Below, piece by piece: positions 37,292-45,647 of a stretch of 64,000 nt of DNA. The number at the start of each line of letters is the position of its first letter. The first letter of the stretch is position 1. A program made the translations under genes and the position numbers. The DNA is from Saccharofermentans sp. Its GTDB lineage: Bacteria > Bacillota > Clostridia > Saccharofermentanales > Saccharofermentanaceae. The stretch covers positions 1-64,000 of the forward strand of contig JAIKYD010000113.1 in NCBI GenBank assembly GCA_024683485.1, written 5' to 3'. The notes under the pieces are model-generated. The model was not told where the DNA came from. It saw nothing but the letters and a program-made list of their open reading frames with translations, and ran no database searches.

Positions 37292-37534
37292 ATGACAAGA
37301 GAAGAGATTTACGGCAAGCTTAATGAAGTGTTTCAGGATGTCTTTGACGATGAGGATATAGAAGTTAACGATGCCACCGTTGCATCTGATGTTGACGGCT
37401 GGGATTCACTGGAACACATTAACCTCATTGTTGCTGTGGAAAGGTGCTTCGGCATCAAGTTCACGATGGGAGAGACGACCGGCCTCAAGAATGTCGGTGA
37501 GATGGTTGACAGGATAATTGCCCACCTCTCATAA
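37292..37534 (+). CDS. Acyl carrier protein
   Basis: An 80-residue carrier protein with the phosphopantetheine serine in DGWDSLEHINLI. It resembles the dedicated carriers of FkbH loading systems more than fatty-acid ACP, having D-G-W-D-S-L-E-H instead of the usual G-A-D-S-L-D. It sits 30 bases after the FkbH-like gene and 10 before the MBOAT gene and should hold the activated glyceryl or acyl group between them. The start follows GGAAGGAG; eight earlier in-frame codons are unlikely to be translated. Confidence 0.93.
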   Translation: MTREEIYGKLNEVFQDVFDDEDIEVNDATVASDVDGWDSLEHINLIVAVERCFGIKFTMGETTGLKNVGEMVDRIIAHLS

Positions 37535-37544
37535 GGAATATTAA

Positions 37545-39089
37545 ATGTCGCTGGTATCCTCGCTTTTTCTGGTCTTTGTTGCAGCTGTTTTACTGCTCTA
37601 CTATATCCTGCCCAAACAGTGCAGGCTTGGAGTAGTGATCGCTGCGAGCCTGGCATTTGCCGGATTTCTTGGGTTTTACACATTACTGTTTGTTCTGGTA
37701 TCAGCTGTTCTTTGCTATTTCGGAGGTCTTCTTTCAGGTCCGGCGAAAAGCAACGCCTTCCGCAATGCCGCAGCGGCAGTGACGGTTGTAATCAATATTG
37801 CACTCCTCTGTGCTGTTAAGTACTACAACGTTCTCGGATTTGCCGCTGAAAGACTGAATCTCCTGTTCGGCGCGACTGATACAACGAATACATTTTTTCT
37901 TTATGCTGTTCCGGTCGGTATGTCGTTCTATGTTCTTCAGACAACAGGTTACATCCTGGACTGCAGATGGGAGAAGATAGTTCCTGAGAAGAACTTCTTC
38001 AAAGTGCTTCTGTTCTCGACTTATTTCCCGCAGCTTATGTCGGGGCCTATGAACACGTATGCGAACCTTTCCGCAGAATTTGAGAAGGCAAAGACTGTCA
38101 GTTTTTCTTTTGAGAGGATATGTGACGGTGCGGTCAGGATTGCCTGGGGTTTCTTTAAAAAACTTGTCATTGCCGACCGTGCCGCAATGACCGTTAACCA
38201 GATATTTGGTGATCATCAGACTTTTACCGGATGGTATGTTCCCATCGGTGTATTATTCTTTGCGATCCAGCTCTACTGTGATTTTTCCGGCTGCATGGAA
38301 GTCGTTATCGGTGTATCACATATGCTCGGCATTGAACTCCCTGAGAATTTCAACTGTCCTTTCTTCGCGAAGACGGTCAGGGAATACTGGAGAAGATGGC
38401 ACATCACTCTGGGCGGATGGCTCAGGGATTATCTTATGTATCCAATCCTTAAGTCTGCTCCTCTCATTAAGATCGGTGACTGGTCAAAGGCACGATTCGG
38501 CAAGAAGAACGGCAAGAAAGTTCCCACCTATATTGCTCTTCTGATACTTTGGTTCGCGGTCGGATACTGGCACGGTGGTCTCTGGAATTATGTTATCGGC
38601 TCGGGAATCCTGCACTTTATCTATATCGTGCTCGGGATGATTTTCGAACCCCTGTCAAAGAAGATAAGACCTAAGATAGGTGCAGACAAACTTTATTTCA
38701 GGATATTCCAGTCTGTCCGCACTTTCATACTTATGCTCTCGGGTTTTGTGTTCTTCAGATCTGCTACGGTTGCAGATGCAATTGATATGTATGCCGCTAT
38801 CTTCCGCCGCGGTGGGGTGACTCTTAACTGGGCCGATTTCTCGTCATCAGGAATGAATCTTTCAAACCTCATTGTTCTTATTGTTGCCGTTTTGCTCGTT
38901 GCTGCAGTTGATGCATATAAATACCGTCCAAGCGAGGATGATATTCCGAAGTCGGCTATTGCAGCTTTGAGAAGCAAGGGAATCGTTGTTCTTTGGGCAG
39001 CATTTATGGTGCTCGTGATTGCAACTTTGATATTCGGAATGTATGGTTTAGGCTATGATTCCGGTTCATTTATTTACGCCAGAATCTAA
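37545..39089 (+). CDS. MBOAT family O-acyltransferase
   Basis: Membrane-bound acyltransferase of the AlgI/DltB type, 514 residues with about 11 spans. The conserved region is visible: MSGPMNTYANL, then REYWRRWHITLGGWLRDYL with one conserved His, and VGYWHGGLWNYVIGSGILHF with the second, catalytic His. These proteins pass an acyl group from a cytoplasmic carrier to an extracytoplasmic polymer. In this operon the donor should be the acyl or glyceryl carrier made by the FkbH-like protein. A separate DltD-like partner is absent, and no DltA-type ligase is present. Confidence 0.92.
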   Translation: MSLVSSLFLVFVAAVLLLYYILPKQCRLGVVIAASLAFAGFLGFYTLLFVLVSAVLCYFGGLLSGPAKSNAFRNAAAAVTVVINIALLCAVKYYNVLGFAAERLNLLFGATDTTNTFFLYAVPVGMSFYVLQTTGYILDCRWEKIVPEKNFFKVLLFSTYFPQLMSGPMNTYANLSAEFEKAKTVSFSFERICDGAVRIAWGFFKKLVIADRAAMTVNQIFGDHQTFTGWYVPIGVLFFAIQLYCDFSGCMEVVIGVSHMLGIELPENFNCPFFAKTVREYWRRWHITLGGWLRDYLMYPILKSAPLIKIGDWSKARFGKKNGKKVPTYIALLILWFAVGYWHGGLWNYVIGSGILHFIYIVLGMIFEPLSKKIRPKIGADKLYFRIFQSVRTFILMLSGFVFFRSATVADAIDMYAAIFRRGGVTLNWADFSSSGMNLSNLIVLIVAVLLVAAVDAYKYRPSEDDIPKSAIAALRSKGIVVLWAAFMVLVIATLIFGMYGLGYDSGSFIYARI

Positions 39090-39104
39090 AGGGAGGATCT
39101 TATT

Positions 39105-39713
39105 ATGAATATTGTTTGTCTTGATATGGAAGGTGTACTTGTACCTGAGATCTGGATCGAATTCTCAAAGAAGACCGGCATTCCGGAACTTACACGCACG
39201 ACCAGAGATGAACCTGATTACGATAAACTCATGCATTGGAGACTCGGGATACTAAGAGAGCACGGTCTGGGATTAAAGGAGATACAGGAAGTCATCGCCT
39301 CTATCGATCCGCTGCCCGGTGCCAGGGAATTCCTCGATGAGCTCCGCAAAGATATGCAGGTAATAATAATCAGTGATACATTTACCCAGTTTGCTATGCC
39401 ATTAATGAAGAAACTGGGGTATCCTGCATTGTTCTGCAACTCGCTGATCGTCGGTGAAGACGGCATGATAGATGATTTCAAGATGAGGATTGCTGATTCC
39501 AAACTTTCCACTGTGCGTGCTTTGCAGTCGATCGGTTTTGAGACTGTTGCTGCCGGAGACTCATATAACGATCTGGCAATGATAAAGGCATCAAAGGCCG
39601 GATTCCTTTTTAAGAGCACAGAGAAGATCATCGCCGACAATCCTGATATTCCCGCGTTTGAGGAATTTGACGACCTGCTCGCTGCTATCAAGGCAGTCCC
39701 GGATTGCAACTGA
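39105..39713 (+). CDS. thrH: ThrH-type phosphoserine phosphatase/homoserine phosphotransferase
   Basis: HAD-superfamily enzyme of 202 residues. The nucleophile motif has the ThrH form LDMEGVLVPEIWIE, with Glu where most HADs have Asp. IISDTFTQF is motif 2, the conserved Lys lies in the KLST region, and GDSYNDLAMI is motif 4. ThrH removes phosphate from phosphoserine and can move it to homoserine. The gene lies 15 bases after the MBOAT gene behind GGGAGGA and is probably co-transcribed. Whether it serves serine supply or acts on a phosphoglycerate-related intermediate of the cassette is open. Confidence 0.88.
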   Translation: MNIVCLDMEGVLVPEIWIEFSKKTGIPELTRTTRDEPDYDKLMHWRLGILREHGLGLKEIQEVIASIDPLPGAREFLDELRKDMQVIIISDTFTQFAMPLMKKLGYPALFCNSLIVGEDGMIDDFKMRIADSKLSTVRALQSIGFETVAAGDSYNDLAMIKASKAGFLFKSTEKIIADNPDIPAFEEFDDLLAAIKAVPDCN

Positions 39714-39929
39714 TCTTTTTCAAGTGATGCGAATTGTATGAAAAGGCAGCCGAAAGACTGTATCGTATAACAATTGTCTGATCATACCCCATAGTTTACA
39801 ATTCAATTTGTAAGTAAGCATTCCGGATTCGGGCAGCGGGGTGTTGTCAGTCATGTTAATGCGAAGGGTGATCGCTGAAAATTCGGGAAAAACCATCTTC
39901 CCCGGATCTATAACTTTGATTGTGCAGTT

Positions 39930-39957
39930 TGCTCATTCTTTGAGCAGATTGCTTTTT
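39930..39957 (+). promoter_or_regulatory. Small hairpin with T-run in the leader of the surface protein gene
   Basis: TGCTCA (39930-39935) pairs with TGAGCA (39941-39946), and TTTTT occurs at 39953-39957, 45 bases before the GTG start. It could be a weak terminator or attenuator. In the remaining bases from 39714 to 40001 I see no gene and no recognised riboswitch. Confidence 0.3.
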
Positions 39958-40001
39958 GAATGCCCGGAAATACTTATTCTTTATACAGGAGGAAACACAG
40001 T

Positions 40002-41780
40002 GTGAACAGGAAGAGATTGAAAACGGCTGAAAAGCTGGCTGCAGGAATAATCACTGCAGCAATGAGTCTATCGTTTGTTCCGGGAATGCTTGGAAACGGC
40101 AAAATTCTTGCCGCTGAAGCAAAGAATGCAGGAAATACCTGGCTTGGTACATCAGGTATTGATAATCCTGATGTGCCGGGCAGCAGTGACTCGGATTGGT
40201 CAGGAAGTTATGTTTACTTTGGCGAATACGGAGGAAGCCCTATCAGGTTCCGCGTGCTCGAAAAGAATTCAACAGCATATACTTCCGATAAATCACTGTT
40301 TCTTGACAGTGATGAGGTACTTTTTTCGGGTAGCTATGACGGTTCAAGTCCGATATCCAACGTTTGGATCAACAGCGATATCAGGGGTGTTCTGAATGGC
40401 AGTTTCCTGTCCGGTGCATTTACAGTGCTGGAAAAAGGTGCGATCGCATCCAGTACCGGTAAAGGAAAGATCACATATTCTTCAGGGTCTTTTGAAGAAT
40501 ATGTATATGGATCACCTGTAGGTATAAGTGATAAGGTCTTTCTCCTTGATGCCGGTGATGTAACAAATGAATCGTATGGTTATTCATCCGACTGCGGATG
40601 GACCACCAGTTCCAGCTGGTCAACCGGCACAAAGAAAAGTCATGATGTTGCCAGCCGTGCCAAGAGCGGTGCCGGAAGCGTATGGGTGCTCCGTTCAACA
40701 ACCAATGGTAACAGTGAATACGTAGGCGGTGTCTCCGCTTCAGGCAACCTGAACAGTTACTATGCCGGGGCTGGTGCATGCGGTATAGCACCTGCTTTGA
40801 ATGTTAATCAGAAGTCAATAATCTTCTCATCATTAACCGGAAATGGAGAAAACGAATACAAACTCACATTGCTGGATAAGAATCTGGCTGTAGCTGTTAC
40901 CGCCAACAATAACGTAATAGCGGAAGGTAATAAAATAACAGTTCCTTATTCATTATCAGGATCTGATTCCGGAAAAGTTTCCCGCATTTCAGTTCTGATC
41001 CTTGACAAAGAATACAAGGCCGGAAATGTAGAAAACACCGGAATCGTTTTCTATGATAGCCTGAACGGTGAAATTGACAGCACAGGTACCGGCACTTTCA
41101 CGTTGCCTTCATCTATTGATATCAGTGAATGGGGCGCGGGATACCATGTATATATCCTTGCGGAAGATGTTAATGGCGGGAAAGAGACAGATTACGCAAG
41201 CAACCCCGTGAAGTTAAGTGCTCCAGAGATCAAGGCTGAGCCGACACCGAGTGCAAAACCCACTTCAGCTCCTAAGTCAACATGGGTTCAGGAAGGCGGA
41301 AAATGGTACTACTATGATGCTAACAGTAAAAAGGCAACTGGCTGGATAAAGGATGGAAAGTCCTGGTATTACTGTGATAAGAATGGTGTGATGCAGACCG
41401 GCTGGATTCAGGATGGTAAGACGTGGTATTACTTGAACGCATCAGGAGCCATGTCTGCAAATTGCTGGGTCAAATCAGGAAATGCATGGTATTACATAGG
41501 CTCTTCAGGCGCCATGGCCACAAATTGCTGGGTTAAATCAGGAAATGCTTGGTATTACATTAGTGCTTCCGGAGTTATGGTTACAAATGGCTGGGTTCAG
41601 TCAGGCGGCAAATGGTATTACATGAATGCTTCAGGAGCCATGGTTACAAACGATTGGGTACAGTCAGGGAAAACCTGGTATTACTTTGATGCCAATGGAG
41701 TCATGGTTACCGGAGAATTAGTGATTGATGGCAAAAAGAGTAAGTTCAGTTCTACCGGTGCATGGCTTGGATATGTCTGA
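40002..41780 (+). CDS. Surface protein with DUF6273-like domain and choline-binding-type repeats
   Basis: Secreted protein of 592 residues. The start is GTG at 40002, eight bases after AGGAGGA. The signal peptide (GIITAAMSLSFVPGMLG) is followed by a domain like DUF6273 (about 45-270: YVYFGEYGGSPIRFRVLEK, LFLDSDEVLFS, NVWINSDIRGVLN). A beta-rich stretch follows, then a Pro/Thr/Ser linker (about 410-425). The C-terminus carries about seven cell-wall-binding repeats of some 20 residues (W-x-x-x-G-K-x-W-Y-Y-x-x-x-x-G-x-M). Repeats of this type hold proteins on choline-bearing or similar teichoic acids. It is not an obvious enzyme. Confidence 0.82.
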   Translation: MNRKRLKTAEKLAAGIITAAMSLSFVPGMLGNGKILAAEAKNAGNTWLGTSGIDNPDVPGSSDSDWSGSYVYFGEYGGSPIRFRVLEKNSTAYTSDKSLFLDSDEVLFSGSYDGSSPISNVWINSDIRGVLNGSFLSGAFTVLEKGAIASSTGKGKITYSSGSFEEYVYGSPVGISDKVFLLDAGDVTNESYGYSSDCGWTTSSSWSTGTKKSHDVASRAKSGAGSVWVLRSTTNGNSEYVGGVSASGNLNSYYAGAGACGIAPALNVNQKSIIFSSLTGNGENEYKLTLLDKNLAVAVTANNNVIAEGNKITVPYSLSGSDSGKVSRISVLILDKEYKAGNVENTGIVFYDSLNGEIDSTGTGTFTLPSSIDISEWGAGYHVYILAEDVNGGKETDYASNPVKLSAPEIKAEPTPSAKPTSAPKSTWVQEGGKWYYYDANSKKATGWIKDGKSWYYCDKNGVMQTGWIQDGKTWYYLNASGAMSANCWVKSGNAWYYIGSSGAMATNCWVKSGNAWYYISASGVMVTNGWVQSGGKWYYMNASGAMVTNDWVQSGKTWYYFDANGVMVTGELVIDGKKSKFSSTGAWLGYV

Positions 41781-41832
41781 CAGGGCATAAGTTAACAGTT
41801 TAATGACCGCTTTTTGCGGCCGGCAAAAAGAG

Positions 41833-41861
41833 AGGCTGTTCTCCTTTGGGTGAGACAGCCT
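41833..41861. terminator. Terminator after the surface protein gene
   Basis: AGGCTGTTCTC pairs with GAGACAGCCT around a short loop, followed on the plus strand by TTCTATATTTTTTC. It lies between convergent genes and may also serve the UPF0126/TRIC gene. Confidence 0.85.
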
Positions 41862-41911
41862 TTCTATATTTTTTCTGCCATATGTATTCTGTCTTATTTG
41901 AAAGAACGTAT

Positions 41912-42574
41912 TTATCTGTCCTTATATGCTTTTGGAAGATTCCAGCCGTAATGGGCAGCAGCGAAACGTATAACGCAGACGAAGAAGAAACCCGTGAGCA
42001 TTGCTGCTTCGGCAGATCCTGTCACGTTGTAAACGATATAGACTGCAGCTGCACCTATGATCGAGGCGCATGCATAGATATGCTTTACGAAAATAACCGG
42101 CATCTCCAGTGAGAGTACATCTCTCAGGACTCCGCCTCCGACACCCGTTACCACTCCGAGGAAAACAACGAGGAATGCATTGTCTGAATGTGGTCCCAAA
42201 AGCCCGGCATGGACTCCGTCTGCGGTGAAGGCGGCAAGACCTATAGTATCGAACCAGAAGAACACTTTGTCGTAGATTGCGCGGGTCTTGTCTGAAATGT
42301 TCTTTCTGCTCTTATGCTGCCACCAGATAAATATGAAAGTGATATTTGCTGCTATTGCCGCAATGATAACGAAGAACGGGTTCTTGAATGCGGCAGGAGG
42401 AGTGGATCCGGTAATGAGGTCCCTGATGATTCCGCCGCCGGTAGCTGTGAGGAGCGCCAGAATATTGACTCCGAAGATATCCATCTTCTTGCGGATGCCT
42501 GCCAAAGCACCTGACACTGCAAAAGCTACAGTGCCGATGATGTCAGTGATCAGAATGAAGAGTCCGGTATCCAT
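41912..42574 (-). CDS. TRIC/UPF0126 family cation channel
   Basis: Membrane protein of 220 residues with about seven spans and the two UPF0126 repeats of the family (YicG-like). The first repeat has VSGALAGIRKKMDIFGVN and TATGGGIIRDLI; the second has VHAGLLGP and VTGVGGGVLRDVLS. Prokaryotic TRIC proteins are trimeric monovalent cation channels, and some relatives are proposed amino-acid permeases. It is a single gene between two surface protein genes. No clear ribosome binding site was identified, so the start is tentative. Confidence 0.9.
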   Translation of the reverse strand: MDTGLFILITDIIGTVAFAVSGALAGIRKKMDIFGVNILALLTATGGGIIRDLITGSTPPAAFKNPFFVIIAAIAANITFIFIWWQHKSRKNISDKTRAIYDKVFFWFDTIGLAAFTADGVHAGLLGPHSDNAFLVVFLGVVTGVGGGVLRDVLSLEMPVIFVKHIYACASIIGAAAVYIVYNVTGSAEAAMLTGFFFVCVIRFAAAHYGWNLPKAYKDR

Positions 42575-42629
42575 AAATGCAATTATATATGTTTTTGTGA
42601 GGAATAATAGTTGCTGTCTTCTTTTATGA

Positions 42630-42666
42630 AAAGTGGCTGTCCCGTTTGCGCGGAGACAGCCACTTT
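42630..42666. terminator. Bidirectional hairpin
   Basis: AAAGTGGCTGTC (42630-42641) pairs perfectly with GACAGCCACTTT (42655-42666). It lies 28 bases past the stop of the minus-strand surface protein gene, and TTCATAAAAG follows on that strand. It probably ends that transcript. Confidence 0.7.
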
Positions 42667-42694
42667 GATAATGAGCAGCTTAGCTGTAATTCTC

Positions 42695-44050
42695 TTAACT
42701 GAATAGCTGGTTTGTTCTTCCGTCATGAGGATTCATGCATATGCCCTTTGAATCAAAGTCATAATACTTTCCGTCGATCAGATAATTGGTCCTGTCAGTT
42801 ATCTTTTTGCCTGCACCGTCAATGTAACTCCAGTCTTTTGTATCGTAGTCGCCGCCCTCTTTCGTTCCGTCAGAAATGTAATGTGAATATCTGTAGCGTG
42901 AATCATAGACTCTCTCATACCATCCGCTCAGTTTCCGGCCTTCGGGATTGGTGCATGCACCTGTGGAATCAAAGTCGTACCCTTTGCCGTTAACTTCGTA
43001 ATTTGTGGCATTCTGAGCCATTCTGCCAAAGAAATCAAAGTAGTACCATTTGCCGCCGGAGTAAAGCCATTGATCTTTATATAATGAACCGTTAGAGCCG
43101 GCGTAGTACCAACGGTCACTGGCCTTGTACCAACCGGTTATCATCTCACCGCTGCTCTTAAACAAATAGATTTCCCACTTTGTTGCGTAGCCATATTTGT
43201 CGGGTAAGCCGTAATAGAACTCTCTCATGCCGGTAGCCATATAATTTGTTCCGTAATCATCAGAACCAAAATAGTACCATTTACCGTTCATTTTTTTCCA
43301 GCCGGAATATGCATGGCCGTCGGGACCGTAGTAATACCAGGCAGTTCCTCCGTATCCGCTCGTGCCCTTGTACCAGCAGTTCTTTCTGTATTTGCCATTG
43401 CCGTCGAAGTGATAGTATGCATCTTCATTCTCATCATAATAACCGCCATAAGTCATGACAGCATATGCGATCTGATGTGCACTGGAGGTATCATAAATAT
43501 CTCTTTCGCTGCCTAAATTGTATAGCGTGTCATTGAAGTGATACCACTCGCCGTTGACTTTCTTCCATCCGGTATACGCTGCACCGTCCGGGCCCACATA
43601 GCGCCAGAGTCTCTTTCCGCGGTATTCTGACATAACTTGGGCATATTCCGGATCACCGCAGTATTCCTCGATCTGACCATGGATAAAATATTCGCCGCAG
43701 TCTATCCATTTATTGGTATCCATGGCACAGTTTTTGTTAAAGTGATACAGTTTATTCCCGATCAGTTCCCATGTGTCTGTAAGAGCAGCTCCGTCACTTC
43801 CCAGATAATACCAGGAACCTTTATCCTCCAACCAGCCGGTTTCCATGATCCCTGAGGCATTGAAGTGATACCATTTGCCCCAGATCTGTTTCCAGGCACT
43901 CTTTATATATTGAGTGTCAGAAGTATAATACCGCCAGCCATCGCTGTTGTTTCCCTTCCATCCGGCCGAATCAGCCATTGACACTGTCGGAACGAATGAG
44001 AGCATGACTCCGGCTGTCATGACTGAAGCCAGGATCTTCTTAAGGTTCAT
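42695..44050 (-). CDS. Secreted protein made of choline-binding-type repeats
   Basis: Surface protein of 451 residues consisting almost entirely of cell-wall-binding repeats. The signal peptide MNLKKILASVMTAGVMLSFV ends near VSMADSAG. About 14-16 degenerate repeats follow, with W-Y-x-F-N/G and G-x-A/M cores (KWYHFNASGIMETGW, SWYYLGSDGAALTD, KWYYFDFFGRMAQN). No catalytic domain is recognised. Several repeats are lengthened by Tyr/Asp-rich inserts (DIYDTSSAHQIAYAVMTYGG), which may be the functional part. The start follows AGGAGGA; the open frame extends 36 codons farther up but lacks a signal there. Confidence 0.82.
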   Translation of the reverse strand: MNLKKILASVMTAGVMLSFVPTVSMADSAGWKGNNSDGWRYYTSDTQYIKSAWKQIWGKWYHFNASGIMETGWLEDKGSWYYLGSDGAALTDTWELIGNKLYHFNKNCAMDTNKWIDCGEYFIHGQIEEYCGDPEYAQVMSEYRGKRLWRYVGPDGAAYTGWKKVNGEWYHFNDTLYNLGSERDIYDTSSAHQIAYAVMTYGGYYDENEDAYYHFDGNGKYRKNCWYKGTSGYGGTAWYYYGPDGHAYSGWKKMNGKWYYFGSDDYGTNYMATGMREFYYGLPDKYGYATKWEIYLFKSSGEMITGWYKASDRWYYAGSNGSLYKDQWLYSGGKWYYFDFFGRMAQNATNYEVNGKGYDFDSTGACTNPEGRKLSGWYERVYDSRYRYSHYISDGTKEGGDYDTKDWSYIDGAGKKITDRTNYLIDGKYYDFDSKGICMNPHDGRTNQLFS

Positions 44051-44141
44051 AAGCTTATCCTCCTGTGTATTGTTTGTCTCAATAATATCAAATGTATGTC
44101 CGTATTTCAGCCGAGTGTATTGTGCATATGTGCCTGTATTT

Positions 44142-44159
44142 GTTGAAAATGTTTTCAAC
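44142..44159. promoter_or_regulatory. Perfect 18-base palindrome between divergent genes
   Basis: GTTGAAAATGTTTTCAAC is fully symmetrical. It resembles a CcpA cre site (WTGAAARCGYTTTCWW) with TG instead of the central CG, so a LacI/CcpA-type regulator is a candidate. It lies 92 bases upstream of the minus-strand surface protein and 47 bases before the thioesterase -35. Confidence 0.5.
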
Positions 44160-44206
44160 CAATGTTTAGTCCGGATGGGTCATGGACATTTTCGAAATGC
44201 TTCAAT

Positions 44207-44235
44207 TTGACAGTTTCCCCCGCCATAAATAAAAT
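44207..44235 (+). promoter_or_regulatory. Promoter of the thioesterase-trxB-tyrS genes
   Basis: Perfect TTGACA (44207-44212), 17-base spacer, TAAAAT (44230-44235). The predicted start near 44242 leaves a leader of about 26 bases with GCGGAGG before the ATG at 44268. Confidence 0.8.
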
Positions 44236-44267
44236 AATACAATCTATATAAGCGGAGGCATTTTTGT

Positions 44268-44699
44268 ATGGCTGCGGTTACAGATTGTGAACATCTCGTG
44301 CAATACTACGAGACGGATCAAATGGGTGTGACACATCATTCTAATTACATCAGATGGTTCGAAGAAGCCAGGACCAAACTTTTTGAAGAGATAGGCCTGG
44401 GATATAAAGGCATGGAGGAAATGGGGATAATCAGCCCTGTTGTAGGTCTGACCGCAAAGTATAAGACAATGGCAAAGTATTGTGATACGGTAATTATCCG
44501 TGCCGAGATCACAAGATATACCGGTGTCAGGTTCGATATAAAATATTCGGTCTTTGATAAGCTGACCGGACAGGTAAGATGCACAGGAACGAGTGAGCAT
44601 TGTTTTATCAGCCGCGATGGCAAGGTGCTGTCTTTGCAGAGAACGAATCCTGAAGCACATGCAAGGTTTGATGAGATTGTAAACGGAAAGGAAGGATGA
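44268..44699 (+). CDS. Acyl-CoA thioesterase, YbgC/4HBT hotdog family
   Basis: Hydrolyses an acyl-CoA or acyl-carrier thioester. The 143 residues form a single hotdog domain with the active-site segment YETDQMGVTHHSNYIRWFEEART, whose Asp is the family's catalytic residue (here Q-M-G-V-T-H-H in place of the common A-G-V-V-Y-H). The acyl specificity is unknown. It follows GCGGAGG and a strong promoter, and trxB starts three bases after its stop. Confidence 0.9.
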   Translation: MAAVTDCEHLVQYYETDQMGVTHHSNYIRWFEEARTKLFEEIGLGYKGMEEMGIISPVVGLTAKYKTMAKYCDTVIIRAEITRYTGVRFDIKYSVFDKLTGQVRCTGTSEHCFISRDGKVLSLQRTNPEAHARFDEIVNGKEG

Positions 44700-44702
44700 C
44701 TT

Positions 44703-45614
44703 ATGGCTGACATTATCATAGCAGGCGCAGGCCCCGCAGGTCTCTCGGCAGCAATCTATGCAAGACGTGCCGGAATGAGCACTGTTCTTTATGAGGCCGA
44801 GATGTATGGCGGCCAGATCGTCAATACTCCCGAAGTCGAGAACTATCCTGCGGTAGCGAAGATCTCAGGTTTTGATTTTGCACAGAACCTTTATAATCAG
44901 GCAATCAACCTCGGTGCAGTTCTTGAGTTCGATAAGGTTACCTCGATTGCGAGATCATCTTCCGGCTTTGATGTATCTCTTGCTTCAGGCAAGACCGATA
45001 CTGCAAAAGCTGTTATTCTCGCAGTAGGTGCATCCAACCGCCACATGGGTATTGCCAGAGAAGAAGAACTTTTAGGCAAAGGCATATCTTACTGCGCCAC
45101 ATGCGACGGAGCTTTCTATAAGGGCAAGACTGTTGCCGTTACCGGCGGCGGTAATACTGCAGTTGAAGATGCTATTTATCTTGCAGGTATTGTGGACAAG
45201 GTATATCTTATACACCGCAGAAATGAATTCAGGGCTGAAGATGTTCTTGTTGATGCTGCGAAGAAACTTCCTAATCTTGAGATAGTTACTCCTTATGTTG
45301 TTGAGTCTCTTCTCGGTGAACCCAAGCTTTCCGGTCTGGAATTGACGAACAGGGAGGACGGCAGCAGGAAGAACATAGATGTTGACGGTCTCTTTGTTGC
45401 GATCGGTCAGGAGCCTAAGACTGCAGACTTTAAGGATCTTGTAACACTGCAGGGTGGATACATCGAAGCGGGCGAGAACTGTAAGACGAATGTCGAAGGT
45501 ATCTTCGCGGCAGGCGATGCGAGAGTCAAGAAGGTAAGACAGCTTACGACCGCATGCGCTGATGGAGCTGTAGCGGCACTTGCAGCAATCGACTATATCA
45601 AGCTCGGTGTCTGA
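44703..45614 (+). CDS. trxB: Thioredoxin reductase
   Basis: FAD enzyme that passes electrons from NADPH to thioredoxin. The 303 residues contain the FAD motif GAGPAGLSAAIYARRAG, the redox pair C131-A-T-C134 in SYCATCDGAFYKGK, the NADPH motif GGGNTAVEDAIYL with HRRNEFRA, and the C-terminal FAD motif GIFAAGDARVKKVRQLTTACADGA. This is the low-molecular-weight bacterial form. No thioredoxin gene is in the window. It begins three bases after the thioesterase and is followed by tyrS after 33 bases. Confidence 0.96.
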   Translation: MADIIIAGAGPAGLSAAIYARRAGMSTVLYEAEMYGGQIVNTPEVENYPAVAKISGFDFAQNLYNQAINLGAVLEFDKVTSIARSSSGFDVSLASGKTDTAKAVILAVGASNRHMGIAREEELLGKGISYCATCDGAFYKGKTVAVTGGGNTAVEDAIYLAGIVDKVYLIHRRNEFRAEDVLVDAAKKLPNLEIVTPYVVESLLGEPKLSGLELTNREDGSRKNIDVDGLFVAIGQEPKTADFKDLVTLQGGYIEAGENCKTNVEGIFAAGDARVKKVRQLTTACADGAVAALAAIDYIKLGV

Positions 45615-45647
45615 TTGAATTAAGATAATAAATTGTTGGAGGAATAT

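Noticed and set aside
37292-37534. Fatty-acid synthesis acyl carrier protein
   Set aside because: No fatty-acid genes are adjacent, and the gene sits between FkbH-like and MBOAT genes with a D-G-W-D-S-L-E-H motif, so a dedicated carrier is more likely.
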